Shown here: positions 16,550 through 24,615 of the stretch, in pieces | How the letters are laid out: each line of letters opens with the position of its first letter | Numbering within the stretch: the first letter of the stretch is position 1 | Assembly: GCF_041361465.1 (NCBI RefSeq) | Contig: NZ_JBGKAC010000001.1 | Location: 310,001 to 374,000, forward strand | Origin: Halobaculum sp. MBLA0143 | GTDB lineage: Archaea > Halobacteriota > Halobacteria > Halobacteriales > Haloferacaceae | Length of the DNA: 64,000 nt | Direction: 5' to 3' | Made by a program: the position numbers and the translations under genes | Notes under the pieces: model-generated | Seen by the model: only the letters and a program-made list of their open reading frames with translations | Databases searched by the model: none | What the model was told of the DNA's origin: nothing

Positions 16550-17509
16550 ATGGCCAGCCACACGGCACGACGACGCACGCTCGCCCGACTCCCGTCGGGC
16601 GTCGAGATCGACACGACGGTCCACCACTACGGCGACGGCGACCCGACGGTGTACGTCCAGGCGGCCCAACACGGGAGAGAGATCAACGGGACGGCGGTGT
16701 TGCGCCGGCTCCACGAGGAACTGCTGGAGACCCCCCTCTCGGGGACGGTCGTCGCGGTTCCGGTCGCGGACCCGCTGACGTTCGACCGGGTGAGCTACAC
16801 GACCCCGGAGGGGTTCGACAGCGTCAACCCGAACATGAACCGGTGTTGGCCGGGACGCGAGGACGGCACCCTCCACGAGCGGATGGCGGCGACGCTGTGG
16901 GAGGAGGCCGGCGCGGCCGACTACGTCGTCGACCTCCACACCGGGAGCCGCTCGATGGAGACCCACACCGTCTACCTCCAGGGTGACGACGACTGCCGGC
17001 GGCTCGCGGAGGCGTTCGGGACGGAGCTGTTGTTGGCGGAGCCGGCCGGCGAAGACGCCGAGGCAGAGTGGGACGCCCGCGACTTCGGCGGGAAGTTCCG
17101 CGTCGCCGCCACCCGCGAGGGGATTCCGGCGATCACGCCGGAGCTAGCACACAACAAAGAGCTCGTCGAGGACGCGATCCAGACGGGTGTCGCCGGAGTC
17201 CGGCGGGTGCTCCGGGAGGTCGGCGTCCTGACGGACGCTGAGCCGGTGCCGGACTGGGACGGGACGCGCGCCCGGAACCACCTCGGTCGGGTGCAGGCGT
17301 CCGCGTCCGGGTTGTTCCAGCCGGCCACGGACCTGACGCTGGGCGACGAGGTGTCCGAGGGTGAGACCGTCGGCGAGGTGTTCGACCCGACGACGTACGA
17401 ACGGCTCCAGACCGCGACGGTCGACCGAGACGGGCTCGTCTACTCCGTCGCCAGAGAGGCGACGGTGACGGCCGGTCAGACACTCGTCGGCGTTGCCACT
17501 CGGCTGTAG
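16550..17509 (+). CDS. Succinylglutamate desuccinylase / aspartoacylase family protein
   Basis: Zinc-dependent amide hydrolase, M14-like fold, 319 residues. Metal and substrate motifs are present: HGREINGT (H and E of the HxxE pair near residue 40), NPNMNRCWPGR, and DLHTGSRS with the third zinc ligand His. The C-terminal 90 residues form a beta-barrel-like domain (GLFQPATDLTLGDEVSEGETVG) as in the AstE/AspA-like family. The true substrate is unknown; many haloarchaeal copies are annotated as deacylases of N-acyl amino acids. GGGTACAAGCC about 27 nt before the ATG is a promoter candidate. Confidence 0.87.
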   Translation: MASHTARRRTLARLPSGVEIDTTVHHYGDGDPTVYVQAAQHGREINGTAVLRRLHEELLETPLSGTVVAVPVADPLTFDRVSYTTPEGFDSVNPNMNRCWPGREDGTLHERMAATLWEEAGAADYVVDLHTGSRSMETHTVYLQGDDDCRRLAEAFGTELLLAEPAGEDAEAEWDARDFGGKFRVAATREGIPAITPELAHNKELVEDAIQTGVAGVRRVLREVGVLTDAEPVPDWDGTRARNHLGRVQASASGLFQPATDLTLGDEVSEGETVGEVFDPTTYERLQTATVDRDGLVYSVAREATVTAGQTLVGVATRL

Positions 17510-17546
17510 CTCGGACTCGAGTCTCCGACCGCTCGGGCGGCCAGTC

Positions 17547-18077
17547 TCAAGTGCCCAAACTCTCGAAGAAGCCGGTCCCCTCCTCGCTGGTCGTCAGGAG
17601 CGGGACGGAGACGAGCCCACAGACGACACCGAGCACGACCGTGTACGCGAGGAACCCGAGGAACCAGTCGACACCGAGGAGACCCGGAGCGCCGGCGAGG
17701 ATCGTGCCGAGCTTCGCGCCGGCGGCTTGCGTGAGCAACGCGACTAGGAGCCCGGCCATCCACGCCCCGGGGTAGACGCGGGCGATGTCGGCGGCCGACT
17801 GGCCGGTGAGGAGCCTGGCGACGCCCGCGCCGACGGCGACGGGGACGAACAGGAACGCGCCGCTCAACAGGACCGCGACCGCTGCGGCGTCCCCGCGGAG
17901 CCCCCCGACCGCGCCGACGAGGGTGAATCCGCCGACCAACGCGAGTGTCCCGCCGAGTGCGGCCGCGTGGCCGACCTGGCGACCGACGACGTGGGCCGTC
18001 AGCGACAGCAGCACGACCGCTGCGCTGCCCGCGAGGAAGAACAGCTCGTACAGCCCTGCGAGACCGGCGAGTTGCAC
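17547..18077 (-). CDS. Haloarchaeal integral membrane protein, five or six TM
   Basis: A 176-residue strongly hydrophobic protein with segments at about 8-30, 36-60, 66-86, 104-122 and 135-160, connected by short glycine-rich loops, and a short charged C-terminus (TTSEEGTGFFESLGT). I recognise no family. Its promoter has CGTTTAGG about 27 nt before the ATG at 18077. It is convergent with the deacylase gene and shares the strand with the TrpD2-like gene upstream, which has 100 bases in between. Confidence 0.72.
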   Translation of the reverse strand: MQLAGLAGLYELFFLAGSAAVVLLSLTAHVVGRQVGHAAALGGTLALVGGFTLVGAVGGLRGDAAAVAVLLSGAFLFVPVAVGAGVARLLTGQSAADIARVYPGAWMAGLLVALLTQAAGAKLGTILAGAPGLLGVDWFLGFLAYTVVLGVVCGLVSVPLLTTSEEGTGFFESLGT

Positions 18078-18177
18078 GCTCGCACGTCAGTTGGTGCCGA
18101 CCGACCTAAACGTTACCCCCCAGAGTATCGACGAAGATAACGAGACCGAGGGAGGTCGGATCTCCGGGCGTGATCCG

Positions 18178-19269
18178 TCAGAACGCCCGGAGGTCGTCCA
18201 GCACCGCTGCGGCGTCGCCGTCGTCGATGGCCGCGCGGGCACGTTCCAACCCAGTCTCGAGGCTGCCGGCGTCGCCGCGGGCGTAGATCCGGAAGGCGGC
18301 GTTGAGCGCGACGGCGTCGGCGAACTGGTCCGTCCGCTCGCCGGTCACGACGGCCTCCGTGATCGCCGCGGAGTCGGCGGCCACGTCGTCGACCTCCAGG
18401 TCGGCCTCCTCGAAGTCCATGCCGTACTCCGGGGTCTCGATCTCGTAGTCCGTGAACGACGAGTCGCCGGCGTCCCCGTCGGCGTCCCACTCGGCGACCT
18501 TCGTGTAGCCCGGCCGGATGTCGTCGTACCCCTCCATCCCCTGGAACATGATGACTCGATCCAGGTCGTGGAACTGGCTCTCCTCGAACGTCTCGACGAC
18601 CTTCTTGGCGAACGCGAGGTGGTAGAACGACCCCAGGTGGACGTCCGCGTCCGCGGGGTTCGCCAGCGTCTCGATCGTGTTGACGAACGTGCGGACACCC
18701 ATCATGTCGCGTCGGTCCCACAGCTCCTGGACGGCCGGATTGAACGCCGGCTGGTAGTAGAACCCGAACCCGGTCTCGTCGACCATCTCCGCGGAGGTCG
18801 CCGGCTCGATCTCCGTCCGGACGCCCAGTTCGTCCAGGACGTGCTTGTAGCTCTCCTGTTTCTGGGTGGGGACGCGGTCGCCGGAGTGGGCGACGACCGG
18901 CGTGCCGGCGCCCGCGGCGACGACGCCGGCGGCGACGCCGAGAATCGCCGTCTCACCCTTGCCGTCGTAGTTGGCACCACAGTCGACGGGGTCCGCCTCC
19001 GGGGCGACGGACGCCACCCGTTCGCTCATCTCGTCGACGTACGCGGCCAACTCCTCTGGATTGTTGCGCTTCCACCGGTTCGCCAGCCAGAACGCGCCCA
19101 GGGTCGTGTGGTCCGGCTCACCCGCGAAGATCCGTCGGATCGCCTCCGTCGCCTGCTCGCGGGACATGTCGTCTGCGGATTTCGGCCCGGAGCCACAGAC
19201 CTCCGTCATCAGCCGCTTCAGCGGCCAGTCGCCGAACGTCTCGCTCGTGGACTCTGTCGCCTTCGCCAT
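18178..19269 (-). CDS. TrpD2-like glycosyl transferase family 3 protein
   Basis: A 363-residue member of the anthranilate phosphoribosyltransferase superfamily. The helical N-terminal domain (LKRLMTEVCGSGPKSADDMSREQATEAIRRIFAGE) and the PRPP-site region ANYDGKGETAILGVAAGVVAAGAGTPVVAHSGDRVP are visible. The canonical GTGGD and KHGNR loops of true TrpD are replaced (DCGANYDGKG, VAHSGDR), and no trp genes surround it, so the TrpD2/YbiB-like branch, whose members bind nucleic acid or act on unknown substrates, is more likely. A CCTTTTGG box lies about 27 nt before the ATG. Confidence 0.75.
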   Translation of the reverse strand: MAKATESTSETFGDWPLKRLMTEVCGSGPKSADDMSREQATEAIRRIFAGEPDHTTLGAFWLANRWKRNNPEELAAYVDEMSERVASVAPEADPVDCGANYDGKGETAILGVAAGVVAAGAGTPVVAHSGDRVPTQKQESYKHVLDELGVRTEIEPATSAEMVDETGFGFYYQPAFNPAVQELWDRRDMMGVRTFVNTIETLANPADADVHLGSFYHLAFAKKVVETFEESQFHDLDRVIMFQGMEGYDDIRPGYTKVAEWDADGDAGDSSFTDYEIETPEYGMDFEEADLEVDDVAADSAAITEAVVTGERTDQFADAVALNAAFRIYARGDAGSLETGLERARAAIDDGDAAAVLDDLRAF

Positions 19270-19342
19270 ACGTCGGGTTGGGCGTGCCGGTCCAAAAGGG
19301 GTGTGGTCGACCCTACCGGCCGGGAGAGTGTCAGTGATCTAT

Positions 19343-19375
19343 TCAGTGTTCAACCGCTAAACGACTGTTCACTGA
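19343..19375. promoter_or_regulatory. Inverted repeat upstream of the halocin-like gene
   Basis: TCAGTGTTCA (19343-19352) and TGTTCACTGA (19366-19375) form 10-nt arms with two central mismatches and a 13-nt spacer. It lies about 80 bases before the start codon in an AT-rich promoter region that continues with TAAATATGAA and TTAATGTAATTA (19399-19425). The position fits an operator or activator site for the halocin-like gene. Binding factor unknown. Confidence 0.4.
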
Positions 19376-19451
19376 GTGAGATTCTCCTATATCCTGGTAA
19401 ATATGAATCGTGATTAATGTAATTACCCTCTAGGCCGTCGTACCGAGTGCG

Positions 19452-20264
19452 ATGGAAGACAAAGACACGGACGACGGTGTGCAGCGGCGAGACGTTCTGC
19501 GTGGTATCGGTGGAACAACGGCTGCGGCGGCGTTCGGGAGCGGGGTGCTCTCGGACACTGCGGCGGCGAGTGACGGCCTCCCGGACGGGTTCGAGCTGAC
19601 GGAGCTGACCGGCGAGGCGGCCCGGCGTGCTGTCGACGGGCTCGCACGGACCCGAGAGTTCCGACGCCTCCGGACGGCAGTGCAGGACGCGGGGGCACGT
19701 CTGGATCGATCCGCGGCGGTCGTCTACCGGGCGAGCTACGAGGGCCGGAGCCGGACACTGGCGTCGGTCCCGACGGCGACCGACGAGGACCACCGAATGG
19801 TCGTCGGCCGAAACGACGACGGTACGGTCGTGATGGGGGCGCTGGAACGCCGTCAGGAGACGGCCGACGGCGCCGAGATCACCTACCGGGAGCTGCCGTC
19901 GCTCGCGTCGGAGAGCGAACTGTCGACGGCGGACGCGACGACCGACGACGATGGGCTCGTGAGCCGGACGGTGACGGTCTCCTCGGAGACCGACGGAACG
20001 GTGTCGACGGACGTCACCGAAGACGACGTCTCCACCTCGGGAGTCTACTGTTTCAACTGCAAGCTCCTCGTTGCACTCGTCTGTGACGTGGGCTGTGCTG
20101 CGGGCACGGCGTTCATCTGTGGACTCGCCGGGACGGTGACGAGCGCGATCGGGATCAGCGCCTGCATCTTCATCACCGGCCGGATCTGTTACGTGATCGC
20201 CGCGGCCGGGTGCTTCCTCAACGCCAGCGAGATCTGTTGTCGCGCCGGCAACTGGTGTTGTTAG
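19452..20264 (+). CDS. Halocin C8-like precursor (Tat signal, immunity-like region, Cys-rich microhalocin)
   Basis: A 270-residue precursor. Residues 12-21 are a Tat motif (RRDVLRGIGG) followed by an alanine-rich stretch, so export is folded through Tat. Residues 45-190 are acidic and correspond in position to the HalI immunity part of the known HalC8 precursor. The last 76 residues (about 195-270) form a hydrophobic module with 12 cysteines (CFNC, CDVGC, FICGL, ending GNWCC). It shares with halocin C8 its 76-residue size and the VGCxAGxxFICGL core. Known halocin C8 is cut from such a precursor and kills other haloarchaea; cleavage here is inferred. A membrane gene follows at once. Confidence 0.85.
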   Translation: MEDKDTDDGVQRRDVLRGIGGTTAAAAFGSGVLSDTAAASDGLPDGFELTELTGEAARRAVDGLARTREFRRLRTAVQDAGARLDRSAAVVYRASYEGRSRTLASVPTATDEDHRMVVGRNDDGTVVMGALERRQETADGAEITYRELPSLASESELSTADATTDDDGLVSRTVTVSSETDGTVSTDVTEDDVSTSGVYCFNCKLLVALVCDVGCAAGTAFICGLAGTVTSAIGISACIFITGRICYVIAAAGCFLNASEICCRAGNWCC

Positions 20265-20274
20265 GGAGACTCAA

Positions 20275-20673
20275 GTGAACAGAGACGAGAGAACAGCTGT
20301 GACAGACGACACGAGCGACGCGACGGTGATCCGAGCGGGAGCGGCGGCGACGCTCTTCGTCGCCGTCGGGACGTTCCTGACCACTCGGCTCGCACCGGGG
20401 ACCGGACGCCTCCCTCTCGTCGCGGGGGTGCTCACGGTCGCGGCGGCCGGCGTCCTGATCGGGGTCGTGAGCGAACGGACCGGCGTCGGCGCCGGCGTCG
20501 CTCTTGCCGGCTCGGCCGTCGCCGTCGTCGCCTGGACTACACCGGTGTCGACGTACCCGACGATGTCGGTCGTGTTGGTGGTGCTCGCCGTCGTAGAGCT
20601 GCTCGCCGCGCCGGCACTGGCGCGACTCGGGCGCTTCGGTCGCTCGACCGGTGACTGGCTCCAACGCCGGTGA
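20275..20673 (+). CDS. Four-TM membrane protein downstream of the halocin-like gene
   Basis: A 132-residue protein with a short acidic N-terminus and four membrane spans at about 20-38, 43-62, 67-88 and 92-112, ending in a basic RFGRSTGDWLQRR tail. It starts 10 nt after the halocin precursor stop, so the two are one transcript. Position and topology suggest a helper in immunity, sensing or export of the peptide, but no family motif supports a choice. GTG at 20275 is used; GTG at 20299 would remove eight residues and is equally acceptable. Confidence 0.65.
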   Translation: MNRDERTAVTDDTSDATVIRAGAAATLFVAVGTFLTTRLAPGTGRLPLVAGVLTVAAAGVLIGVVSERTGVGAGVALAGSAVAVVAWTTPVSTYPTMSVVLVVLAVVELLAAPALARLGRFGRSTGDWLQRR

Positions 20674-20685
20674 GCCGACCGCGAG

Positions 20686-21435
20686 TCACCACGACCGCGC
20701 GTCTCCGGCGTAGCGTTCGAACGTCCGTTCCCCCCAGGCGACCGCGTCCTCGTCGTCGGCGAGGAGTAACGCCCGCATGATCCCGTCCTCGTACGCGGCG
20801 ACGGCGACCCCGTCGGCCGACAGCCCCAGCCCGAACGGCACGGGACCGTCCACGACGGCGACCCGACACCCGTCGGCGGCCGACATGGTCGACGACGCTT
20901 CGGGGTGATCCTGTTCCAACCGGTCGGCGTGTGACGCTGCCACGACGAGCTCCACGTCGGCACCGTCGTCTACCTGCTCGGCCACCGCTCGGACGTACGA
21001 CGGGCCGACTGCGGGAGTGACCGCCCGGAACGTCGAGGCGTCGCCGAGCCAGTCCAGAAACGCCATCACTGGAGCGTGTGGGTCCGTCGACGTCGACGCC
21101 GTCACCGTCGCTCCGGACAGCGCCGCGATGTCCAACTCCGACGGGTCGACGTGTTCGAGAAACGGCTCCAGTCGTTCGACCGTCTCCAGGCGCTGTCGAA
21201 AGCTGTCGTAGGCGTCGACAACCAGCCGTCCGGTGGCCGTCGCGGTGTACTGGCAGCCGTTCTCTGCCACCCAGCCCCGTTGGACGAGCGTGCGGAGGTT
21301 CCGTTGGACGGTGACACGCGAGGCGTCGACCGTGTCTGTCACGTCGCGGACGGTCCGGCGGTCGTCGACGAGCGCGTGGAGGATCTCCCGACGAACTGAC
21401 GAGCGGCCGAGAAACTCCAGTGGCTCACAAGGCAC
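20686..21435 (-). CDS. Winged-helix transcriptional regulator
   Basis: A 249-residue two-domain regulator. Residues 5-75 are a winged helix (EPLEFLGRSSVRREILHAL, RTVRDVTDTVDASRVTVQRNLRTLVQRGWV). The rest is the ligand-sensing-like domain found in a large haloarchaeal family of HTH proteins (FLDWLGDASTFRAVTPAVGPSYVRAV, GIMRALLLADDEDAVAWGERTFERY). A TATA-like TATTTTTATC about 25 nt before the GTG at 21435 indicates leaderless transcription. It is convergent with the halocin unit and divergent from the siroheme decarboxylase gene, so it could regulate either neighbour or itself. Confidence 0.82.
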   Translation of the reverse strand: MPCEPLEFLGRSSVRREILHALVDDRRTVRDVTDTVDASRVTVQRNLRTLVQRGWVAENGCQYTATATGRLVVDAYDSFRQRLETVERLEPFLEHVDPSELDIAALSGATVTASTSTDPHAPVMAFLDWLGDASTFRAVTPAVGPSYVRAVAEQVDDGADVELVVAASHADRLEQDHPEASSTMSAADGCRVAVVDGPVPFGLGLSADGVAVAAYEDGIMRALLLADDEDAVAWGERTFERYAGDARSW

Positions 21436-21531
21436 GAGTGAAATACACGGTGAGAGATAAAAATACACTTCGGTAGCACCAGACAGATCTGACCCGAAAG
21501 CGGTAGGTGGCTGCCACCCCATGGACAGACG

Positions 21532-22569
21532 ATGAGTACACCGGACGCAGCGTCGGACTGGCGTGCCGGCTTGGACGAGACGGACGCCGCCCTGATCGAC
21601 GACTACCAGAGCGACTTCCCGGTGGTCGAAGAACCGTTCCAGGTGCTCGCCGACCACCTCGGGACGACGGAGTCGGACGTACTCGCTCGCGTGGAACGAC
21701 TCCGGGAGGCGGGCGTGTTCCGCCGGTTCGGCGCGGTGCTCAACCCGCCGGTGATCGGCTCGTCGACGCTGGCGGCCGTGAGCGCCCCGGACGGCCGCTT
21801 CGACGAGGTCGCCGAGACGATCAACGACTACCGCCAGGTGAACCACAACTACCGCCGCGACCACGAGTGGAACATGTGGTTCGTCGTCACCGCGGCCTCC
21901 CGGGATCGACGCGACGAGATCCTGGCGGAGATCGAGGCTGACACCGGCTGTACCGTCCTGAACCTCCCGATGCTGACGGACTACTACATCGACCTGGAGT
22001 TCCCGGTCGTCAACGACGACGCCTTCGCCAGAGAGTCAGTCGCGGAGACGGACGCCTCCGCAACCCGGATCTCCGAGTCCGCGACGGGTGACCTCTCGGC
22101 GCTGGAGGGGGAACTGCTCGTCGAGATCCAGGACGGCTTCCCGCTCACCCGGACGCCGTACCGTGACGTGGCCGACGCCGTGGACGCGTCCGTCACGGAC
22201 GTACTCGCCGCGACCGAGCGGCTGCGCGCCGACGGCTGTGTCAAACGGATCGGCTGTGTCGTCAACCACGTCGTCACCGGCTTCCGGAACAACTGTATGG
22301 TCGTCTGGGACGTGCCCGACGACGAACTGGACGCCCGCGGCGAGGCCGTCGGCGAACTGCCGTACGTCACGCTGTGTTACAACCGCCCGCGCCGGCCGGA
22401 TCTGGACTGGGAGTACAATCTGTTCACGATGGTCCACGGCCGGGAGGCGGACGCCGTCGACGACAAGATCGACGAACTCGCGGCCGACCACCTCCCGTTC
22501 GAGCACGAACGGCTCTACTCCACGGAGACGCTGAAACAGACCGGGGCGCGCTACGACGAACTGGTGTAG
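21532..22569 (+). CDS. Fused siroheme decarboxylase (AhbA/AhbB-like, Lrp-type fold)
   Basis: A 345-residue protein made of two tandem HTH-plus-RAM (AsnC-like) units. In bacteria and methanogens AhbA and AhbB are separate and together decarboxylate siroheme to 12,18-didecarboxysiroheme; NirD/L/G/H act similarly for heme d1. Unit 1 has LREAGVFRRFGAVLNP and VNHNYRRDHEWNMWFVV (103-119); unit 2 has CVKRIGCVVNH and VTLCYNRPRRPDLDWEYNLF. The NHNYxR and CYNRxR histidine/arginine segments are the siroheme-binding regions of the family. The upstream genes hemC, cobA, hemD and hemL supply the pathway. Confidence 0.82.
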   Translation: MSTPDAASDWRAGLDETDAALIDDYQSDFPVVEEPFQVLADHLGTTESDVLARVERLREAGVFRRFGAVLNPPVIGSSTLAAVSAPDGRFDEVAETINDYRQVNHNYRRDHEWNMWFVVTAASRDRRDEILAEIEADTGCTVLNLPMLTDYYIDLEFPVVNDDAFARESVAETDASATRISESATGDLSALEGELLVEIQDGFPLTRTPYRDVADAVDASVTDVLAATERLRADGCVKRIGCVVNHVVTGFRNNCMVVWDVPDDELDARGEAVGELPYVTLCYNRPRRPDLDWEYNLFTMVHGREADAVDDKIDELAADHLPFEHERLYSTETLKQTGARYDELV

Positions 22570-22665
22570 GGTTAGCAGAGAACAACCGCTGGCAGTTCAG
22601 ATGTCTGGGGTTCGCAGTACGTGCGCACCCATCGATTTATTCTCTTCCAGACGATATAGTCGGGT

Positions 22666-22857
22666 GTGTCACAGCGGAGCGCCAGACCACGACTCGAACG
22701 CCTGCGTAGCCCAACAGACGTAGTAGACGTATCGGGTTACTTTGGCGAGGAGTCGCTTGACGACACGTTCGTCACTCTGACCGACGACGAAGTAGAGTCA
22801 CTGACCGCAGCCGTCGGAGACGAGACCCAACGGCTCCGGTCGGTCGGGTCCGACTGA
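22666..22857 (+). CDS. Small hypothetical protein
   Basis: A possible 63-residue protein (GTG start) with a basic N-terminus and an acidic second half (SLDDTFVTLTDDEVESLTAAVGDE) typical of haloarchaea. A TTTATTCTC box at 22635-22643 lies about 27 nt upstream, as expected for a leaderless gene. I recognise no family and the coding call rests on composition and promoter position only. Confidence 0.45.
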   Translation: MSQRSARPRLERLRSPTDVVDVSGYFGEESLDDTFVTLTDDEVESLTAAVGDETQRLRSVGSD

Positions 22858-22931
22858 CGGTCACTGTTCTTCCGCTCCGTTGCACGGACCGCCAGCGTCT
22901 TGTCGGAGGCAGTCACTCACACAGTAGAACC

Positions 22932-23420
22932 ATGACAGACCGCGAGAGCGTGCTGTCGATCCTCCGGGACGACGCACGTGCCAGCACGGCGGACATCGCC
23001 AGACAGACTGGGTTAGACGAGGAGACGGTCGCGGACGCCATCGAGTCGTTGGAGGCGGACGGCGTCATCCGGGGCTACCGGGCGGTCGTCGACCCGGACC
23101 GCGCGGAGACGGAACGGGTCCGTGCGGTCGTGGAGTTGGACGTTCGACTCGACCGCGAGACGGGGTACGGCGACGTGGCCCGCCGGATCGCGGCGTTCCC
23201 CGAGGTCGAGACGCTGCGGCTCGTCTCCGGCGACTACGACCTCCTCCTGGAGGTCGAGGGTGAGTCGATGAACGAGGTGTCGTCGTTCGTCTCCCAGAAG
23301 GTGGCGCCGTTGTCGGCGGTGACCAACACCGTGAGCCACTACGTGATGGACACGCACGTCGAGGCCGGAATCGTCTTCGACGACGACGACGAGGACGACC
23401 GACGCTCCGTCACCCCATGA
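22932..23420 (+). CDS. Lrp/AsnC family transcriptional regulator
   Basis: A 162-residue regulator with an N-terminal helix-turn-helix (VLSILRDDARASTADIARQTGLDEETVADAIESLEADGVIRGY) and a RAM ligand-binding domain (AVVELDVRLDRETGYGDVARRIAAFPEVETLRLVSGDYDLLLEVEG). The C-terminus is acidic and overlaps the aminotransferase start by 4 nt (ATGA). The coupling suggests it senses an amino acid and controls this aminotransferase operon, as many Lrp proteins do; the ligand is not readable from sequence. Confidence 0.92.
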   Translation: MTDRESVLSILRDDARASTADIARQTGLDEETVADAIESLEADGVIRGYRAVVDPDRAETERVRAVVELDVRLDRETGYGDVARRIAAFPEVETLRLVSGDYDLLLEVEGESMNEVSSFVSQKVAPLSAVTNTVSHYVMDTHVEAGIVFDDDDEDDRRSVTP

Positions 23421-24568
23421 CGATCGAGCCGTCCGAGCGCGTCGACCGGGTCCCACCCTCGGGGATCAGACGCTTCTTCGAACTGGCGGAGGCCCGCGAC
23501 GACGTGATCTCGCTGGGCGTCGGCGAACCGGACTTCTCGGCGCCGTGGGCCGCCCGCGAGGCCGCCATCACGGCGCTCGAACGCGGCCGGACCTCCTACA
23601 CCGCCAACCGCGGCCGGATGGATCTCCGGGAGCTGATCGTCGCCGACAGCGCCGACAGTCGCGGCGTCGAGTGGGACCCGGAGACGGAGGTGCTCGTCAC
23701 CGCCGGCGCCAGCGAGGGGATCGACCTCGCCTGCCGCGCGCTCGTCGACCCGGGCGACACCGTCGCCGTCGCGGAGCCGACGTACGTCTCGTACGTCCCG
23801 GCGGTGCGGTTCGCCGGCGGCGAGGTGTGTTCCGTTCCGACCCGACCGGCGGAGTCGTTCGCCCTCACCTACGACCGGCTGGCGGCCGCCGACGCCGACG
23901 AGGCCGACGTGTTGCTGTACTGTGACCCGAACAACCCCACCGGCGCACGGCTCTCCGACGACCAGATTCGGGGTGTCGCCGAGTTCGCCCGCGAGCACGA
24001 CCTCACCGTGTTGGCCGACGAGATCTACGCCGAGCTCGTCTACGACGGGGACCACACCTCCATCGCGTCGCTGCCGGGGATGCGCGAACGGACGGTCGTG
24101 TTCGACGGCTTCTCGAAGGCGTACGCCATGACCGGGATGCGACTGGGGTACGCGCTCGGCCCGCCGACGGCGATCCGGGCGATGAACCGCGTCCACCAGT
24201 ACACGATGCTGTCGGCCCCGACGACCGCGCAGGCGGCCGCCGTCGAGGCGTTGGAGAACTGCCGCGACGCCGTCGCCGACGCCCGCGAGGAGTACGACCG
24301 CCGGCGTAACTTCCTCCTCTCGCGGTTCGCCGACCTCGGAATCGACTGTGTCCGCCCGCGGGGCGCCTTCTACGCGTTCCCCGCGGCGCCGGGCGGCGAC
24401 GCCGAGGCGTTCGCCGAGGCGTTGTTGGAGGAGGCGGGCGTCGCGGTCGTCCCCGGGGGTGTGTTCGGCGCCGGCGGCGAGGGTCACCTCCGGGTGTCGT
24501 ACGCCACCGGACTCCCACAGCTCCGAGAGGCGACACGCCGGCTGGAGGCGTTCCTCGCGGACTGGTGA
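23417..24568 (+). CDS. Class I/II pyridoxal-phosphate aminotransferase
   Basis: A 383-residue fold-type I aminotransferase of the aspartate/alanine aminotransferase group. It has VISLGVGEPDFSAPW, the YTANRGRMDLRELI region, NNPTGARLS, ADEIYAELVYDG, the PLP lysine in FDGFSKAYAMTGMRLGY, and RPRGAFYAFP with the carboxylate-binding arginine late in the protein (HLRVSYA). Substrate (aspartate, alanine or aromatic) cannot be fixed from sequence. It overlaps the Lrp regulator gene by 4 nt, so it is co-expressed with it. Confidence 0.93.
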   Translation: MTIEPSERVDRVPPSGIRRFFELAEARDDVISLGVGEPDFSAPWAAREAAITALERGRTSYTANRGRMDLRELIVADSADSRGVEWDPETEVLVTAGASEGIDLACRALVDPGDTVAVAEPTYVSYVPAVRFAGGEVCSVPTRPAESFALTYDRLAAADADEADVLLYCDPNNPTGARLSDDQIRGVAEFAREHDLTVLADEIYAELVYDGDHTSIASLPGMRERTVVFDGFSKAYAMTGMRLGYALGPPTAIRAMNRVHQYTMLSAPTTAQAAAVEALENCRDAVADAREEYDRRRNFLLSRFADLGIDCVRPRGAFYAFPAAPGGDAEAFAEALLEEAGVAVVPGGVFGAGGEGHLRVSYATGLPQLREATRRLEAFLADW

Positions 24569-24615
24569 CGACCCCGAGCGGGGGGTTTATGCCGCCTTGC
24601 TCGCAAGAATTGCGT

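Noticed and set aside
18178-19269. True TrpD for tryptophan synthesis
   Set aside because: PRPP loops differ from TrpD and no trp genes are adjacent; TrpD2-like call preferred.
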